Below, piece by piece: positions 44,232 to 54,594 of a DNA stretch of 64,000 bases; positions within the stretch are counted from its first letter, which is position 1; each line of letters begins with the position of its first letter. The stretch is from Cellulophaga tyrosinoxydans. GTDB taxonomy: Bacteria > Bacteroidota > Bacteroidia > Flavobacteriales > Flavobacteriaceae. The stretch is taken from positions 372,001 to 436,000 of the forward strand of contig NZ_FWXO01000002.1 in the NCBI RefSeq assembly GCF_900176415.1, written 5' to 3'. The position numbers were made by a program, and so were the translations under genes. Under the pieces are notes generated by a model. That model was not told the DNA's origin, did not search any database, and saw only the letters and a program-made list of their open reading frames with translations.

Positions 44232-46760
44232 TTATTCTGTTTCGGTTTCATTAGTATCAATAGCCGTGCCATTTTCTGGATTCACATCTAAATCATTAAC
44301 ATCGGTTTCATCAACAGCATCTTCGTCTTTCATTACTTTTGCTACTGCTGCGATGGAATCATTGCCTTTTATATTAATTAGTCGTACACCTTGAGTAGCT
44401 CTACCCATTACGCGTAAATCTTCTACACTCATACGTATTGCAATACCAGATTTATTAATAATCATTAAATCATCAGTATCTGATACATTCTTTATAGCAA
44501 CTAATCCACCAGTTTTTTCGGTGATGGAAATTGTTTTTACACCTTTTCCTCCTCTATTAGTTACGCGATAATCATCTATACTAGATCTTTTACCATAACC
44601 ATTTTCAGAAACTACTAGTATTTCTTCTTCAAAATTATGTACAGACACCATTCCGATAACTTCATCGTTTTCATTAGCTAAAGTTACCCCGCGAACTCCA
44701 GAGGCATTTCTACCCATAGGTCTGGTTTTACTTTCTTCAAAACGAATAGCTTTACCAGATTTTAAACCTAAGAATATTTGGCTTGTTCCAGTAGTTAATT
44801 TTGCTTCTAGTAATTCATCATCTTCTCTAATACCAATAGCATTAATACCATTTTGTCGTGGACGAGAATACTGCTCTAATGAAGTTTTCTTAACAATACC
44901 TTTTTTAGTTGCCATAATCACATAGTGACTATTAACATATTCTTCATCTTTTAAGTCTTGCGTACAGATAAAGGCTTTTACTTTATCGTCACTTTCTATG
45001 CTTATTAGGTTCTGAATTGCTCTACCTTTTGAAGATTTACTGCCTTCCGGTATTTCATAAACACGCATCCAGAAACACTTACCTTTTTGTGTGAAGAATA
45101 ACATATATTGGTGGTTAGTACCCACAAATAAATGTTCTAAGAAATCTTCGTTTCTGGTAGAAGAAGCTTTTTGGCCAACTCCTCCTCTATTTTGAGTTTT
45201 ATATTCTGATAATGGTGTTCTTTTAATATAACCAGCATGAGAAATTGTAATTACAACTTGTTCATCTGGAATCATATCTTCCATGCTTAAATCACCACCA
45301 GCAAAGTTTATTTCAGACCTACGTTCATCACCGTATTTAGCTTTTACTTCAGCTAATTCTTCTTTGATGATTTCCATTCTACGCTCTTTACGCGCAAGAA
45401 TATCTTTTAAATCTTCAATAGTCTTTAAAATTTCTTCGTATTCTGAACGTAATTTATCTTGTTCCAGACCTGTCAACTGACGCAGACGCATTTCTACAAT
45501 TGCCTTAGCCTGAATTTCTGACAGTTTAAAGCGCTCCATTAAGTTTTCGCGTGCTTCATCAGCATTCGATGATGCTCTAATAATAGCAATTACTTCGTCA
45601 ATATTATCAGAAGCAATAATTAGTCCTTCTAATATATGAGCTCTATCTTCTGCCTTTTTAAGCTCAAACTGGGTTCTACGAACTACTACCTCATGTCTAT
45701 GTTCAACGAAATAATGAATCATTTCCTTTACATTCAACATTTGCGGTCTTCCGTTAACCAGTGCAATATTATTTACACTAAAAGATGATTGTAATGCAGT
45801 ATATTTATAAAGTGTATTCAATACTATATGAGGTATAGCATCTCTTTTTATAATATACACAATTCGCATTCCGTTTCTATCAGATTCATCTCTAATAGTA
45901 GAAATACCTTCAATTTTCTTTTCATTGATAAGATCGGCAGTCTTTTTAATCATATCTGCCTTATTCACCTGATATGGTATTTCAGTAACAATAATGCTTT
46001 CTCTACCTTGAACTTCTTCAAATGACGCTTTAGCACGCATGACAATTCTTCCGCGACCTGTATGAAAAGCTTCTTTTACACCATCATAACCATAAATTAT
46101 ACCTCCTGTTGGAAAATCAGGTGCTTTAATATGGGTTATAAGTTCATCAATCTCAATATCATTATTTTCTATATACGCTATAGTACCATCAACAACTTCC
46201 GATAAATTATGAGGAGGCATATTGGTTGCCATACCTACCGCAATACCAGAAGCACCATTAACTAAAAGGTTTGGAATTCTTGTTGGTAATACTTTTGGCT
46301 CTTGCAGAGAATCGTCAAAGTTTAATTGATGATCTACTGTATCCTTATCTATATCTGCCAACATATCATCCGCAATTTTACGCATACGTGCTTCTGTATA
46401 ACGCATTGCTGCAGGACTATCACCGTCAATAGAACCAAAGTTACCTTGACCGTCAACTAGCATATATCTTAAACTCCATTCTTGTGCCATACGCACCATG
46501 GAATCGTAAACTGATGTATCGCCGTGAGGGTGGTACTTACCTAAAACCTCACCCACAATACGTGCAGATTTTTTATGAGCACTCGTAGATCGAACACCCA
46601 ATTCGTACATTCCGAACAAAACTCTTCTATGTACTGGTTTTAAACCATCCCTAACATCTGGTAACGCACGTGACACAATGACCGACATTGAATAATCAAT
46701 GTATGCGGATTTCATTTCATCCTCAATGTTGATAGGAATTAATTTTTCTCCTTCTGCCAT
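44232..46760 (-). CDS. gyrA: DNA gyrase subunit A
   Basis: The 842-residue type IIA topoisomerase subunit that, with GyrB, introduces negative supercoils. The N-terminal region [36 protein letters not shown], the catalytic tyrosine in [10 protein letters not shown] and the coiled-coil arm are intact. The C-terminal beta-pinwheel domain begins near residue 500, with a variant GyrA box QNRGGVGQ where many species have QRRGGKG. The protein ends with an acidic tail rich in Asp, Glu and Asn. No quinolone-resistance claim is made. Confidence 0.96.
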   Translation of the reverse strand: MAEGEKLIPINIEDEMKSAYIDYSMSVIVSRALPDVRDGLKPVHRRVLFGMYELGVRSTSAHKKSARIVGEVLGKYHPHGDTSVYDSMVRMAQEWSLRYMLVDGQGNFGSIDGDSPAAMRYTEARMRKIADDMLADIDKDTVDHQLNFDDSLQEPKVLPTRIPNLLVNGASGIAVGMATNMPPHNLSEVVDGTIAYIENNDIEIDELITHIKAPDFPTGGIIYGYDGVKEAFHTGRGRIVMRAKASFEEVQGRESIIVTEIPYQVNKADMIKKTADLINEKKIEGISTIRDESDRNGMRIVYIIKRDAIPHIVLNTLYKYTALQSSFSVNNIALVNGRPQMLNVKEMIHYFVEHRHEVVVRRTQFELKKAEDRAHILEGLIIASDNIDEVIAIIRASSNADEARENLMERFKLSEIQAKAIVEMRLRQLTGLEQDKLRSEYEEILKTIEDLKDILARKERRMEIIKEELAEVKAKYGDERRSEINFAGGDLSMEDMIPDEQVVITISHAGYIKRTPLSEYKTQNRGGVGQKASSTRNEDFLEHLFVGTNHQYMLFFTQKGKCFWMRVYEIPEGSKSSKGRAIQNLISIESDDKVKAFICTQDLKDEEYVNSHYVIMATKKGIVKKTSLEQYSRPRQNGINAIGIREDDELLEAKLTTGTSQIFLGLKSGKAIRFEESKTRPMGRNASGVRGVTLANENDEVIGMVSVHNFEEEILVVSENGYGKRSSIDDYRVTNRGGKGVKTISITEKTGGLVAIKNVSDTDDLMIINKSGIAIRMSVEDLRVMGRATQGVRLINIKGNDSIAAVAKVMKDEDAVDETDVNDLDVNPENGTAIDTNETETE

Positions 46761-47016
46761 ATTAAATTCTTATATTATTTACTAGGTTAAAAAACATGCC
46801 AATATACAGAAAATCGAAGCTTTCAAAACAATTCTCCAGTAGTTTATTTAAGAATTTATCAACATTAAACAATATTAGATTTTTAATAAAATGAATTGCT
46901 TTTTGTTACTTTTGTATGTTTTTTTCCGTCAATTAGATATAATTTATCGAATATAGGTATGGTATTTGTTCTAGTTTCAGATAGATTTACTATTTTTAAT
47001 GTTGAAAGGAAAATAT

Positions 47017-49566
47017 ATGGATGATAATTTTTCACCTAGAGTAAAAGATGTAATTGCTTATAGTAAAGAAGAAGCCTTACGACTTGGTCATGATTTTATA
47101 GGAACTGAGCATTTAATGCTTGGCCTATTACGTGATGGAAGTGGCAAAGCAATTAGTATTCTTGACGCTTTAGATGTAGACTTAAATCACCTTAGAAGAA
47201 AGGTCGAAATTTTAAGTCCAGCAAACCCAAGCGCTACACCAATGCAAAAAGATAAAAAGAATTTGCATTTAACTAGACAGGCTGAGCGCGCACTAAAAAC
47301 AACTTTTTTAGAAGCTAAACTTTTTCAAAGTTCTTCTATTAATACTGCACATTTATTGTTGTGTATACTAAGAAATGAAAATGACCCAACTACCAAATTA
47401 TTACACAAATTAAAGGTAGACTATGATGGGGTTAAAGAGCAATTTAAGTCAATGATTACAAGTGATGATGATTATGTAGACTCCCCAACATCTGAATCTT
47501 TCCCTAATGATGCTGATGATGCAGCCGAAGGTAAAGAAGGAAGTTTTGGAGGAGCATCGAACCAAAAAGGAAGTAAAAAATCTAAAACTCCGGTTCTAGA
47601 CAATTTTGGTCGTGATCTTACACAAATGGCAGAGGAAAATAAATTAGATCCTGTTGTTGGTAGAGAAAAAGAAATTGAACGTGTATCGCAAATATTAAGT
47701 AGAAGAAAGAAAAACAATCCTTTACTTATAGGAGAACCAGGTGTTGGTAAAAGTGCCATTGCTGAAGGTTTAGCGCTACGTATAATTAATAAAAAGGTAT
47801 CCCGTATTCTTTACAACAAACGTGTAGTTACCTTAGACTTAGCTTCATTAGTAGCAGGTACAAAATACAGAGGGCAATTCGAAGAACGAATGAAAGCCGT
47901 TATGAATGAACTTGAAAAGAATGATGATATAATTCTTTTTATTGATGAAATACACACCATTGTTGGTGCCGGCGGAGCAACAGGGAGCTTAGATGCTTCT
48001 AACATGTTTAAACCTGCACTAGCGAGAGGAGAAATACAATGTATTGGAGCTACAACGCTAGACGAGTATAGACAATATATTGAAAAAGATGGTGCTCTAG
48101 AACGTAGATTCCAGAAGGTAATTGTTGAGCCTACAACGGTAGATGAAACTATTGAAATTCTGAAAAATATTAAAGGTAAATACGAAGACCATCATAATGT
48201 AATCTATACAGAAGAATCACTTATTGCTTGTGTTAAGTTAACCAATAGATACATGACGGATCGTTTTCTTCCGGATAAAGCTATTGATGCATTAGATGAA
48301 GCTGGGTCTAGAGTTCATATTGTTAATATGGATGTTCCAAAACAAATTCTAGAATTAGAAAAGCAACTAGAAGATGTTCGTGAGCTTAAAAATAGTGTTG
48401 TTAAAAAACAACGTTATGAAGAAGCCGCAAAACTTCGTGATGACGAAAAAAAATTAGAAAAAGATCTTGCCATTGCTCAAGAAAAATGGGAAGAGGAAAG
48501 CAAATTACATCGAGAAATTGTAACTGAAGACAATGTTGCCGACGTTGTTTCTATGATGAGCGGTATTCCTGTAAATAGAATTGCGCAAACAGAAATTACA
48601 AAACTATCTGAATTACCTAACCTTATTAAAGGTAATGTAATAGGTCAAGATGAAGCAGTTGCTAAAGTTGCAAAAGCAATACAACGAAATAGAGCAGGAT
48701 TAAAAGATCCTAACAAACCTATTGGTTCATTCATATTTCTTGGTCAAACTGGGGTTGGTAAAACACAATTAGCAAAAGTATTAGCAAAAGAATTGTTCGA
48801 TTCTGAAGATGCGCTTATTCGTATTGACATGAGTGAGTACATGGAAAAATTTGCTATATCTCGTTTGGTTGGTGCACCTCCAGGTTATGTTGGTTATGAA
48901 GAAGGTGGGCAATTAACAGAAAAAGTTCGTCGCAAGCCATACGCAGTTGTTTTATTAGATGAAGTAGAAAAAGCGCATCCAGATGTATTTAACATGATGT
49001 TGCAAGTGCTTGATGACGGGTTCTTAACCGATAGCTTAGGTCGTAAAATTGATTTTAGAAATACGATCATAATAATGACTTCCAATATTGGTGCACGCCA
49101 GTTGAAGGATTTTGGTCAAGGCGTTGGTTTTGGTACAAACGCCATGAAATCGCAGACAGATAGTCACCAAAAAAGCGTAATTGAAAATGCACTTAAAAAG
49201 GCCTTTGCACCAGAATTTTTGAATAGAATTGATGATGTAGTAGTCTTTAACCCATTAGAGAAAGAAGATATTCATAAGATTATTGATATTGAATTGCGTA
49301 AACTATTAGCTCGTATTAAAGATATCGGATATGAATTACAGCTTTCTGAAAAAGCTAAAGATTACATCGCTGAAAAAGGATTTGATAAGCAATATGGAGC
49401 ACGACCTTTAAAAAGAGCTATTCAAAAATACATAGAAGATGTACTAGCCGAGGAAATTGTAAATTCAAAATTACAAGAAGGTGATACAATTTTTATGGAC
49501 TTGGATGAAAACAAGGAAGAACTTACCATTAAAATTGAAAAATCTAAGAAAGAATCAAAAGCTTAA
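47017..49566 (+). CDS. clpC: ClpC-type AAA+ unfoldase
   Basis: From ATG 47017 the protein has 849 residues; a start at 46999 would add MLKGKY, which homologues lack. Domains in order: two Clp_N repeats (about 1-140), an acidic linker with DDYVDSPTSESFPNDADDA, AAA-1 with Walker A GEPGVGKSA, a middle region with a UVR motif (KKQRYEEAAKLRDDEKKL), AAA-2 with Walker A GQTGVGKTQ and a D2-small domain (YGARPLKRAIQKYIED). ClpC feeds substrates to ClpP, usually with an adaptor such as McsB or MecA; none is encoded nearby. A TACTTTTG -7 box at 46907-46914 may be its promoter. Confidence 0.95.
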   Translation: MDDNFSPRVKDVIAYSKEEALRLGHDFIGTEHLMLGLLRDGSGKAISILDALDVDLNHLRRKVEILSPANPSATPMQKDKKNLHLTRQAERALKTTFLEAKLFQSSSINTAHLLLCILRNENDPTTKLLHKLKVDYDGVKEQFKSMITSDDDYVDSPTSESFPNDADDAAEGKEGSFGGASNQKGSKKSKTPVLDNFGRDLTQMAEENKLDPVVGREKEIERVSQILSRRKKNNPLLIGEPGVGKSAIAEGLALRIINKKVSRILYNKRVVTLDLASLVAGTKYRGQFEERMKAVMNELEKNDDIILFIDEIHTIVGAGGATGSLDASNMFKPALARGEIQCIGATTLDEYRQYIEKDGALERRFQKVIVEPTTVDETIEILKNIKGKYEDHHNVIYTEESLIACVKLTNRYMTDRFLPDKAIDALDEAGSRVHIVNMDVPKQILELEKQLEDVRELKNSVVKKQRYEEAAKLRDDEKKLEKDLAIAQEKWEEESKLHREIVTEDNVADVVSMMSGIPVNRIAQTEITKLSELPNLIKGNVIGQDEAVAKVAKAIQRNRAGLKDPNKPIGSFIFLGQTGVGKTQLAKVLAKELFDSEDALIRIDMSEYMEKFAISRLVGAPPGYVGYEEGGQLTEKVRRKPYAVVLLDEVEKAHPDVFNMMLQVLDDGFLTDSLGRKIDFRNTIIIMTSNIGARQLKDFGQGVGFGTNAMKSQTDSHQKSVIENALKKAFAPEFLNRIDDVVVFNPLEKEDIHKIIDIELRKLLARIKDIGYELQLSEKAKDYIAEKGFDKQYGARPLKRAIQKYIEDVLAEEIVNSKLQEGDTIFMDLDENKEELTIKIEKSKKESKA

Positions 49567-49585
49567 AACGCTATTGAAAGACAAT

Positions 49586-49615
49586 AAAAGGAGAGCAAAT
49601 TGCTCTCCTTTTTTT
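49586..49615 (+). terminator. Terminator after clpC
   Basis: A stem AAGGAGAGCA/TGCTCTCCTT with an AAT-type loop and seven following Ts lies 20 bases after the clpC stop. Confidence 0.9.
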
Positions 49616-49881
49616 ATACAAAAATATCAGAATTAAAATTTCTGACTTCCAAACTTAAAAATTCAGAAAAAATTAAAATAATAATTACGAATTATTAATT
49701 CAATTCTATTTTCAAAATAAGTCGCAACTCAATTCATTGTAACCTTTTACTTTCAATTTTATAAAAAAACTATATACTTTAGTTACTTGTACGATATTTA
49801 GGTTCTTTATCTAGTATTTTTTAACATTTTTCAGCTTAGTTATATTTTCGTTACCGAGACACACTATATAATTTACGAAGA
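49616..49881. other. AT-rich gap, nothing identified
   Basis: Between the clpC terminator and the small SpoIIAA-like gene I see no credible open frame, tRNA, repeat or riboswitch. The sequence is strongly AT-rich. A promoter for the downstream gene must lie here, but no TAnnTTTG box with a properly spaced TTTG was found. Confidence 0.5.
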
Positions 49882-50283
49882 ATGAGAATTGAACAATCGA
49901 AAAACAAAATCGTCGTTCGAGAATACCATTTAGAAACTGGTATTGTACAAGTATACGATGATTACATGGTTGCCATTTTCGAGGAGGGAGCAACATTATC
50001 TTTAGAAAGGGCGTATCAAATTATAGGAATAGCAGAAATACATTTTAGGGAAAAAAACTTTGGATATATAAGCCTTAGAAAAAATTCTTATGCTATAGAC
50101 CCCACCGTCTATAGTTATATTAGAGAAATTGAAAATTTAAAAGCTTTTGCAGTTGTTTCTATAAAGGAAATTGACATGCATAATTTTAAAATTGAAAAGC
50201 TTTTTTATAAAAATCCAATGAAATTTTTTATTGAATATGAAAATGCCTTAGCATGGGTAAAACGCCGTGTTCGCAATAAATAA
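49882..50283 (+). CDS. Small SpoIIAA/STAS-like protein of unknown function
   Basis: A 133-residue soluble protein with no signal peptide. The pattern (short beta strands, GATLSLERAYQIIGIAEIHF helix, GYISLRKNSYAIDPTVYSYI, KAFAVVSIKE, FKIEKLFYKNPMKFFIEYENALAWVKRRV) resembles the SpoIIAA-like fold of small flavobacterial proteins that lack the phosphorylatable serine of true anti-anti-sigma factors. I do not recognise a function. It has its own terminator and is convergent with nnrDE. Confidence 0.65.
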   Translation: MRIEQSKNKIVVREYHLETGIVQVYDDYMVAIFEEGATLSLERAYQIIGIAEIHFREKNFGYISLRKNSYAIDPTVYSYIREIENLKAFAVVSIKEIDMHNFKIEKLFYKNPMKFFIEYENALAWVKRRVRNK

Positions 50284-50285
50284 TT

Positions 50286-50323
50286 TAAAAAAACCTTCCG
50301 CATTTAACGGAAGGTTTTTTTTT
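50286..50323. terminator. Bidirectional terminator between the SpoIIAA-like gene and nnrDE
   Basis: A stem AACCTTCCG/CGGAAGGTT with loop CATTTAA-type, flanked by A and T runs, serves the two convergent genes. Confidence 0.88.
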
Positions 50324-51869
50324 ATTCTTCAATTGGTTCTTCTTGTTCAGGTACTGGATTTGGAGCTTTAAATAAATCTATAAAAGCATCGCCAATGGCA
50401 TCACTAATTGTACTAGCAATTAATGCTTGATACCCATAATTTTCTACGGCTATATCTCCTGCCTTTCCATGCAAATAAACTCCAAAGACTGCAGCAGTTT
50501 CAGTAGAATAGCCTTGTGCAATTAACCCTGTAATAATCCCTGTTAACACATCTCCGCTCCCGGCAGTTGCCATTCCTGGATTACCCGTTGTGTTTATATA
50601 TCCTTTATTGTTATACAGCGTAATGGTATGAGCGCCTTTTAGCACCAAAACACAATCGTACTTTTTGGAAAAAGCTTTGGCTTTTTTTAGTTTATCAAAA
50701 TCATCTTTCCAAGAGCCTATTAAACGTTCTAACTCCTTTGGATGTGGTGTTAAAATGGTTTGTGCGGGCAACAATTTTAAAAAAGATTTATTTTCGGACA
50801 AAATATTGATCCCATCAGCATCGATTACCAGTGGTAATGTATTTTTTTTCAAAAATTCTTCGAAAGCTTTTTGTGTATTTTTTACAGTACTCAAACCTAT
50901 CCCTATTCCAATTACATTTGGCGAAATTTCAAAATTAATAGTACTTATATTCTTTTCATCTTCATCAGTAATAATCATTACTTCTGGCAATGCAGTTTGC
51001 ATAGGTATATAGCCACATTTTGGTAAATATGCCGTAACCAAACCACTACCTGTTAATAAGCACGCTTTGGAGGCCAATTGTACTGAGCCAATTTTACCAT
51101 AGCTTCCTCCTACAATTAGTGCATGTCCATAAGTACCTTTATGTGAAAATTTTTCTCTAGGTATGTATAAGGGTAAAACTTCATGTTTACCAATCAAGTC
51201 ATAATCTACTGCAGTATTCATTAAGTATTCAGGATCAATACCTATATCAAGAATCTCCCATTGATTACTGTAAATACCTGTTTCAGGAAGGAAAAAAACC
51301 AATTTTGGTGTTTGAAAACTTAACACATAACTTGCTCTCACTACTCCTTCTTTTATTTCTACTGCCCTATCGGTAAACAGGCCAGAAGGTATATCCACAC
51401 CAAGCACAAATGCGTTGGAAGCATTTATATTCTGTATTAACTTTACCACCCATGCATCTGGATTTCTATTCAGACCTATTCCGAAAATTGCGTCAATTAC
51501 AATGTCTTCATTACTGATTTCTGGAAATTCAGAATCACTATTTATAAAATTTGGCCAGATCTTACGATCTTTTAACCTGTTCAGGTTCAGCAAAAAATCA
51601 TCCGAACGCTTATCACTGTAATTTACAATGTGCACGTGAATATGGTAACCGTGCTCCTGTAGGTGCCTGGCAACCGCTACTCCATCGCCTCCATTATTAC
51701 CAATGCCACAAAATAAATGAATTTTTACTGGGGCACCTTGCAAGCGTAAATGCAACCAATTAAAAATTTGAATAGCAACTCGTTCCATGAGCTCATCGCT
51801 AGAAATCTGTTGTTTCTTTATTGTAAATTTATCAGCTTCGTAGATTTGTTTGGCGTTAAAAATCTTCAT
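50322..51869 (-). CDS. nnrDE: Bifunctional NAD(P)HX epimerase/dehydratase
   Basis: A 515-residue fusion that repairs hydrated NADH and NADPH. The N-terminal YjeF_N epimerase domain (about 1-215) has FCGIGNNGGDGVAVARHLQ and VDIPSGL. The C-terminal ADP/ATP-dependent dehydratase domain (about 235-500) has HALIVGGSYGKIGS, LTPHPKELERL and GNPGMATAGSGDVLTG, the anion-hole motif of the ribokinase fold. Both halves are intact. It is divergent from the threonine leader, with an intergenic region of 116 bases up to the leader peptide. Confidence 0.94.
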   Translation of the reverse strand: MKIFNAKQIYEADKFTIKKQQISSDELMERVAIQIFNWLHLRLQGAPVKIHLFCGIGNNGGDGVAVARHLQEHGYHIHVHIVNYSDKRSDDFLLNLNRLKDRKIWPNFINSDSEFPEISNEDIVIDAIFGIGLNRNPDAWVVKLIQNINASNAFVLGVDIPSGLFTDRAVEIKEGVVRASYVLSFQTPKLVFFLPETGIYSNQWEILDIGIDPEYLMNTAVDYDLIGKHEVLPLYIPREKFSHKGTYGHALIVGGSYGKIGSVQLASKACLLTGSGLVTAYLPKCGYIPMQTALPEVMIITDEDEKNISTINFEISPNVIGIGIGLSTVKNTQKAFEEFLKKNTLPLVIDADGINILSENKSFLKLLPAQTILTPHPKELERLIGSWKDDFDKLKKAKAFSKKYDCVLVLKGAHTITLYNNKGYINTTGNPGMATAGSGDVLTGIITGLIAQGYSTETAAVFGVYLHGKAGDIAVENYGYQALIASTISDAIGDAFIDLFKAPNPVPEQEEPIEE

Positions 51870-51922
51870 TTAATAAAATTATTTCATATAATTTGACGAT
51901 TCCATAAAAATTTCAGAAATCA

Positions 51923-51953
51923 TTTGATAAAGAAATCAAAAATACTACATTTG
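51923..51953 (+). promoter_or_regulatory. Bacteroidetes-type promoter of the threonine operon
   Basis: TTTG at 51923-51926 and TACATTTG at 51946-51953 are separated by 19 bases, a full match to both consensus elements. Transcription should start near 51960, about 26 bases before the leader-peptide ATG. Confidence 0.75.
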
Positions 51954-51985
51954 AGCATATCTTTAAAAGATATAAAGACCTAATA

Positions 51986-52069
51986 ATGGATTGTAAAATT
52001 AACTTTTCTACATTTTTTATTGCTTGTGATACTACTATCACTAACAGCACCACTACCCCTTTGGGGTAA
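51986..52069 (+). CDS. Threonine operon leader peptide (attenuator), 27 residues
   Basis: A short open frame between a consensus promoter and thrA encodes 27 residues, seven of them Thr and three Ile. Residues 16-24 are TTITNSTTT, followed by PLG and TAA. This is the hallmark of a ribosome-mediated attenuator responding to charged tRNA-Thr (and perhaps tRNA-Ile), as in the enteric thrL leader. It was too short for ordinary gene calling. Its 3' end overlaps a hairpin, so translation and RNA folding are linked. The ATG at 51986 is the only plausible start, and the peptide itself probably has no function. Confidence 0.75.
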   Translation: MDCKINFSTFFIACDTTITNSTTTPLG

Positions 52070-52076
52070 TCTGCTA
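52047..52076 (+). promoter_or_regulatory. Hairpin of the thr attenuator
   Basis: A perfect six-base stem TACCCC/GGGGTA with a TTT loop lies over the Pro-Leu-Gly-stop end of the leader peptide and can extend through outer pairs AGCA/TGCT. No T run follows directly; a T-rich stretch (ATTTTTATTTTT) lies about 45 bases further, after a weak GCAT/ATGC hairpin that may be the actual terminator. Confidence 0.5.
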
Positions 52077-52140
52077 CATACTCGTCCATTTTCGCATATA
52101 CATGCATTTTTATTTTTAGTCAACATAATTATTTCACATA

Positions 52141-54585
52141 ATGAAAGTTTTAAAATTTGGAGGCACCTCTGTTGCAAACGCAAATAATATAGCCCTCGTA
52201 AAAAATATCGTATCAAAATCTCAAGCCGATAAAAATATAGTTGTAGTTTCTGCTCTTGGTGGAGTTACAGATTTATTACTAAATACAGCAAAACTAGCCT
52301 CTGCGCAGAATACGGCGTATAAATCTACTCTTAAAGAAATTGAGGAAAGACACTTAAACACCATCAAGGAACTGATACCGGTTTTGCAACAAAGCAAGGT
52401 GTTAAGCAAAGTAAAAAGTGAACTTAACACATTAGAAACACTTCTAGAAGGCGCCTATTTAATTGGAGAAATTACTCCTAAACTATCAGATAAAATTGTA
52501 AGTTTTGGCGAACTTTTATCTTCCTATATTATTAGTGAATATTTTATTTCAGAAAAACTTAATTGCACTTACAAAGACAGTCGAGAACTCATAAAAACAA
52601 ACGGAAATTTCGGCAAAGCCACCGTTGATTTTAAGGTTACTAATGAAAATTGCAAAAACTATTTTTCATCTGTAGAACAAGATATTATTGTTATGGCGGG
52701 CTTTATAGCTTCCTCATTAAATGGAGATTCTACTACACTTGGTAGAGGAGGTTCGGATTATACTGCTGCCATTGTAGCCAGTGCAATTAATGCAGAATTA
52801 TTGGAGATTTGGACAGATGTTAGTGGTATGTATACTGCAAACCCTAGAATAGTAAAACAAGCCATGGCGATTCCGCATATATCGTATGAAGAAGCTATGG
52901 AATTATCGCACTTTGGCGCTAAAGTACTTTACCCTCCTACAATTCAACCTGTTTTATCTAAAGGAATATCTATTGTCATCAAAAATACTTTTGATGCTGA
53001 CAATGAAGGAACATTAATAACAAAAAACAAAAATGAACTTGGCAAAACCGTTAGAGGAATTAGTCATGTAGAAAACATTGCATTACTTTCTTTAGAAGGA
53101 TCAGGTATGGTTGGTATTCCTGGAATATCTAAACGTTTTTTTGAAGTATTATCGCAATCTAATATTAGTGTTGTATTAATTACACAAGCATCATCAGAAC
53201 ATTCCATATGCGTTGGTATTGCTGATAATGATTCTGATAAAGCAGTACAAATTGTAAATGAAGCCTTTGAATACGAAATTTCCCTAGGCAAAATAAAACC
53301 TGTAATTGCTGAACGTGATTTAGCCATTATTGCCCTTGTTGGTGATAACATGAAAAGTCACCAAGGATTAAGTGGTAAAATGTTTAGCACTTTAGGAAAA
53401 AACAATGTTAATATTAGAGCCATTGCACAGGGAGCATCAGAACGCAATATTTCCGCAGTGATTGTTAAAGACGATGTAAAAAAAGCATTAAACACCCTAC
53501 ACGAAGAATTTTTTGAAGACAACACCAAACAATTAAACTTATTTGTAATGGGCGTTGGAAATGTAGGGACAAAATTTTTGAATCAGATTAAACAACAACG
53601 TAAATTTTTAAAGGATAATTTAAAATTAAATGTTCGTGTAATCGGAATTTCTAACTCAAGAACTATGGTTTTTGAAGAAGACGGGATTTCACTGAAAAAT
53701 TGGGAAGAGAAACTAAAAGAAGGTGAGAAAGCCGATAAGCAAAAGTTCTTTGAAAAAATTCAAAAACTAAATTACAGAAATAGCATTTTTGTAGATAATA
53801 CAGCTAGTGCAGAAGTTTCCGAGACTTATGCCTCTTATTTAAAAAACAGCATATCTGTAGTTACTTGTAATAAAATTGCTTGTTCATCAGAATTTGACAA
53901 TTATAAAAATCTTAAAGATTTAGCGCGTAAATACAATGCTCCCTTCTTATTTGAAACAAATGTTGGAGCAGGATTACCTATTATAGATACCTTAAAAAAT
54001 TTAATTGCGTCGGGTGATAAAATTTTAAAAATTCAAGCAGTACTTTCCGGTAGTTTAAACTTTGTTTTTAATAACTTTAATGATCAGTCTACTTTTCATG
54101 ATATAGTGAAACAGGCTCAAGAACAAGGGTATACCGAACCAGATCCGAAGATAGATCTTAGCGGTATTGATGTTATGCGTAAAATATTAATCTTGGCCCG
54201 TGAGAGTGGAAATAAAATTGATATTGAAGAGATTGCCAATAAACCCTTCTTACCACAAGAAAGTTTGGACACAAAAAACAATGAAGACTTTTTCACATCT
54301 TTGATTAAACACGAAGATAGCTTTCAGAAAATGTATAAGGAGGCAAGCGATACGGAAAGCAAATTAAAATATGTTGCTCAATTAGAAAATGGAAAAGCAA
54401 GTGTTGGATTACAGCATATTCCAAAAGGGCATGATTTTTATAATCTTGAAGGTAGTGATAATATTGTTTTATTTTATACGGAACGTTATCCAAATCAGCC
54501 AATGATTATTAAAGGCGCAGGTGCTGGAGCAGAAGTAACTGCGTCGGGTATTTTTGCCGATATTATTAGGATAGGAAATTTTTAA
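52141..54585 (+). CDS. thrA: Bifunctional aspartate kinase/homoserine dehydrogenase I
   Basis: An 814-residue fusion that carries out the first and third steps from aspartate to threonine. The N-terminal aspartokinase begins VLKFGGTSVANANNI, with TTLGRGGSDYTAA and a regulatory ACT pair (about 310-460, with ALLSLEGSGMVGIPG and LAIIALVGDNMKSHQGLSGKMF). The C-terminal homoserine dehydrogenase begins near 464 (LFVMGVGNVGTKFL) and contains VTCNKIA and ETNVGAGLPIIDTL. Feedback inhibition by threonine is expected from the ACT domains. It follows the leader peptide by 71 bases and precedes thrB by nine. Confidence 0.96.
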   Translation: MKVLKFGGTSVANANNIALVKNIVSKSQADKNIVVVSALGGVTDLLLNTAKLASAQNTAYKSTLKEIEERHLNTIKELIPVLQQSKVLSKVKSELNTLETLLEGAYLIGEITPKLSDKIVSFGELLSSYIISEYFISEKLNCTYKDSRELIKTNGNFGKATVDFKVTNENCKNYFSSVEQDIIVMAGFIASSLNGDSTTLGRGGSDYTAAIVASAINAELLEIWTDVSGMYTANPRIVKQAMAIPHISYEEAMELSHFGAKVLYPPTIQPVLSKGISIVIKNTFDADNEGTLITKNKNELGKTVRGISHVENIALLSLEGSGMVGIPGISKRFFEVLSQSNISVVLITQASSEHSICVGIADNDSDKAVQIVNEAFEYEISLGKIKPVIAERDLAIIALVGDNMKSHQGLSGKMFSTLGKNNVNIRAIAQGASERNISAVIVKDDVKKALNTLHEEFFEDNTKQLNLFVMGVGNVGTKFLNQIKQQRKFLKDNLKLNVRVIGISNSRTMVFEEDGISLKNWEEKLKEGEKADKQKFFEKIQKLNYRNSIFVDNTASAEVSETYASYLKNSISVVTCNKIACSSEFDNYKNLKDLARKYNAPFLFETNVGAGLPIIDTLKNLIASGDKILKIQAVLSGSLNFVFNNFNDQSTFHDIVKQAQEQGYTEPDPKIDLSGIDVMRKILILARESGNKIDIEEIANKPFLPQESLDTKNNEDFFTSLIKHEDSFQKMYKEASDTESKLKYVAQLENGKASVGLQHIPKGHDFYNLEGSDNIVLFYTERYPNQPMIIKGAGAGAEVTASGIFADIIRIGNF

Positions 54586-54594
54586 GTAGGAGTT

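Noticed and set aside
46907-46914. Full clpC promoter at the TACTTTTG box
   Set aside because: The -7 box is perfect, but no TTTG or TTG lies 17-23 bases upstream, so it is mentioned only as possible.
51980-52216. 78-codon open frame on the minus strand over the thr leader
   Set aside because: The plus-strand leader peptide with promoter and hairpin explains this region better; the minus frame has no promoter or homology.
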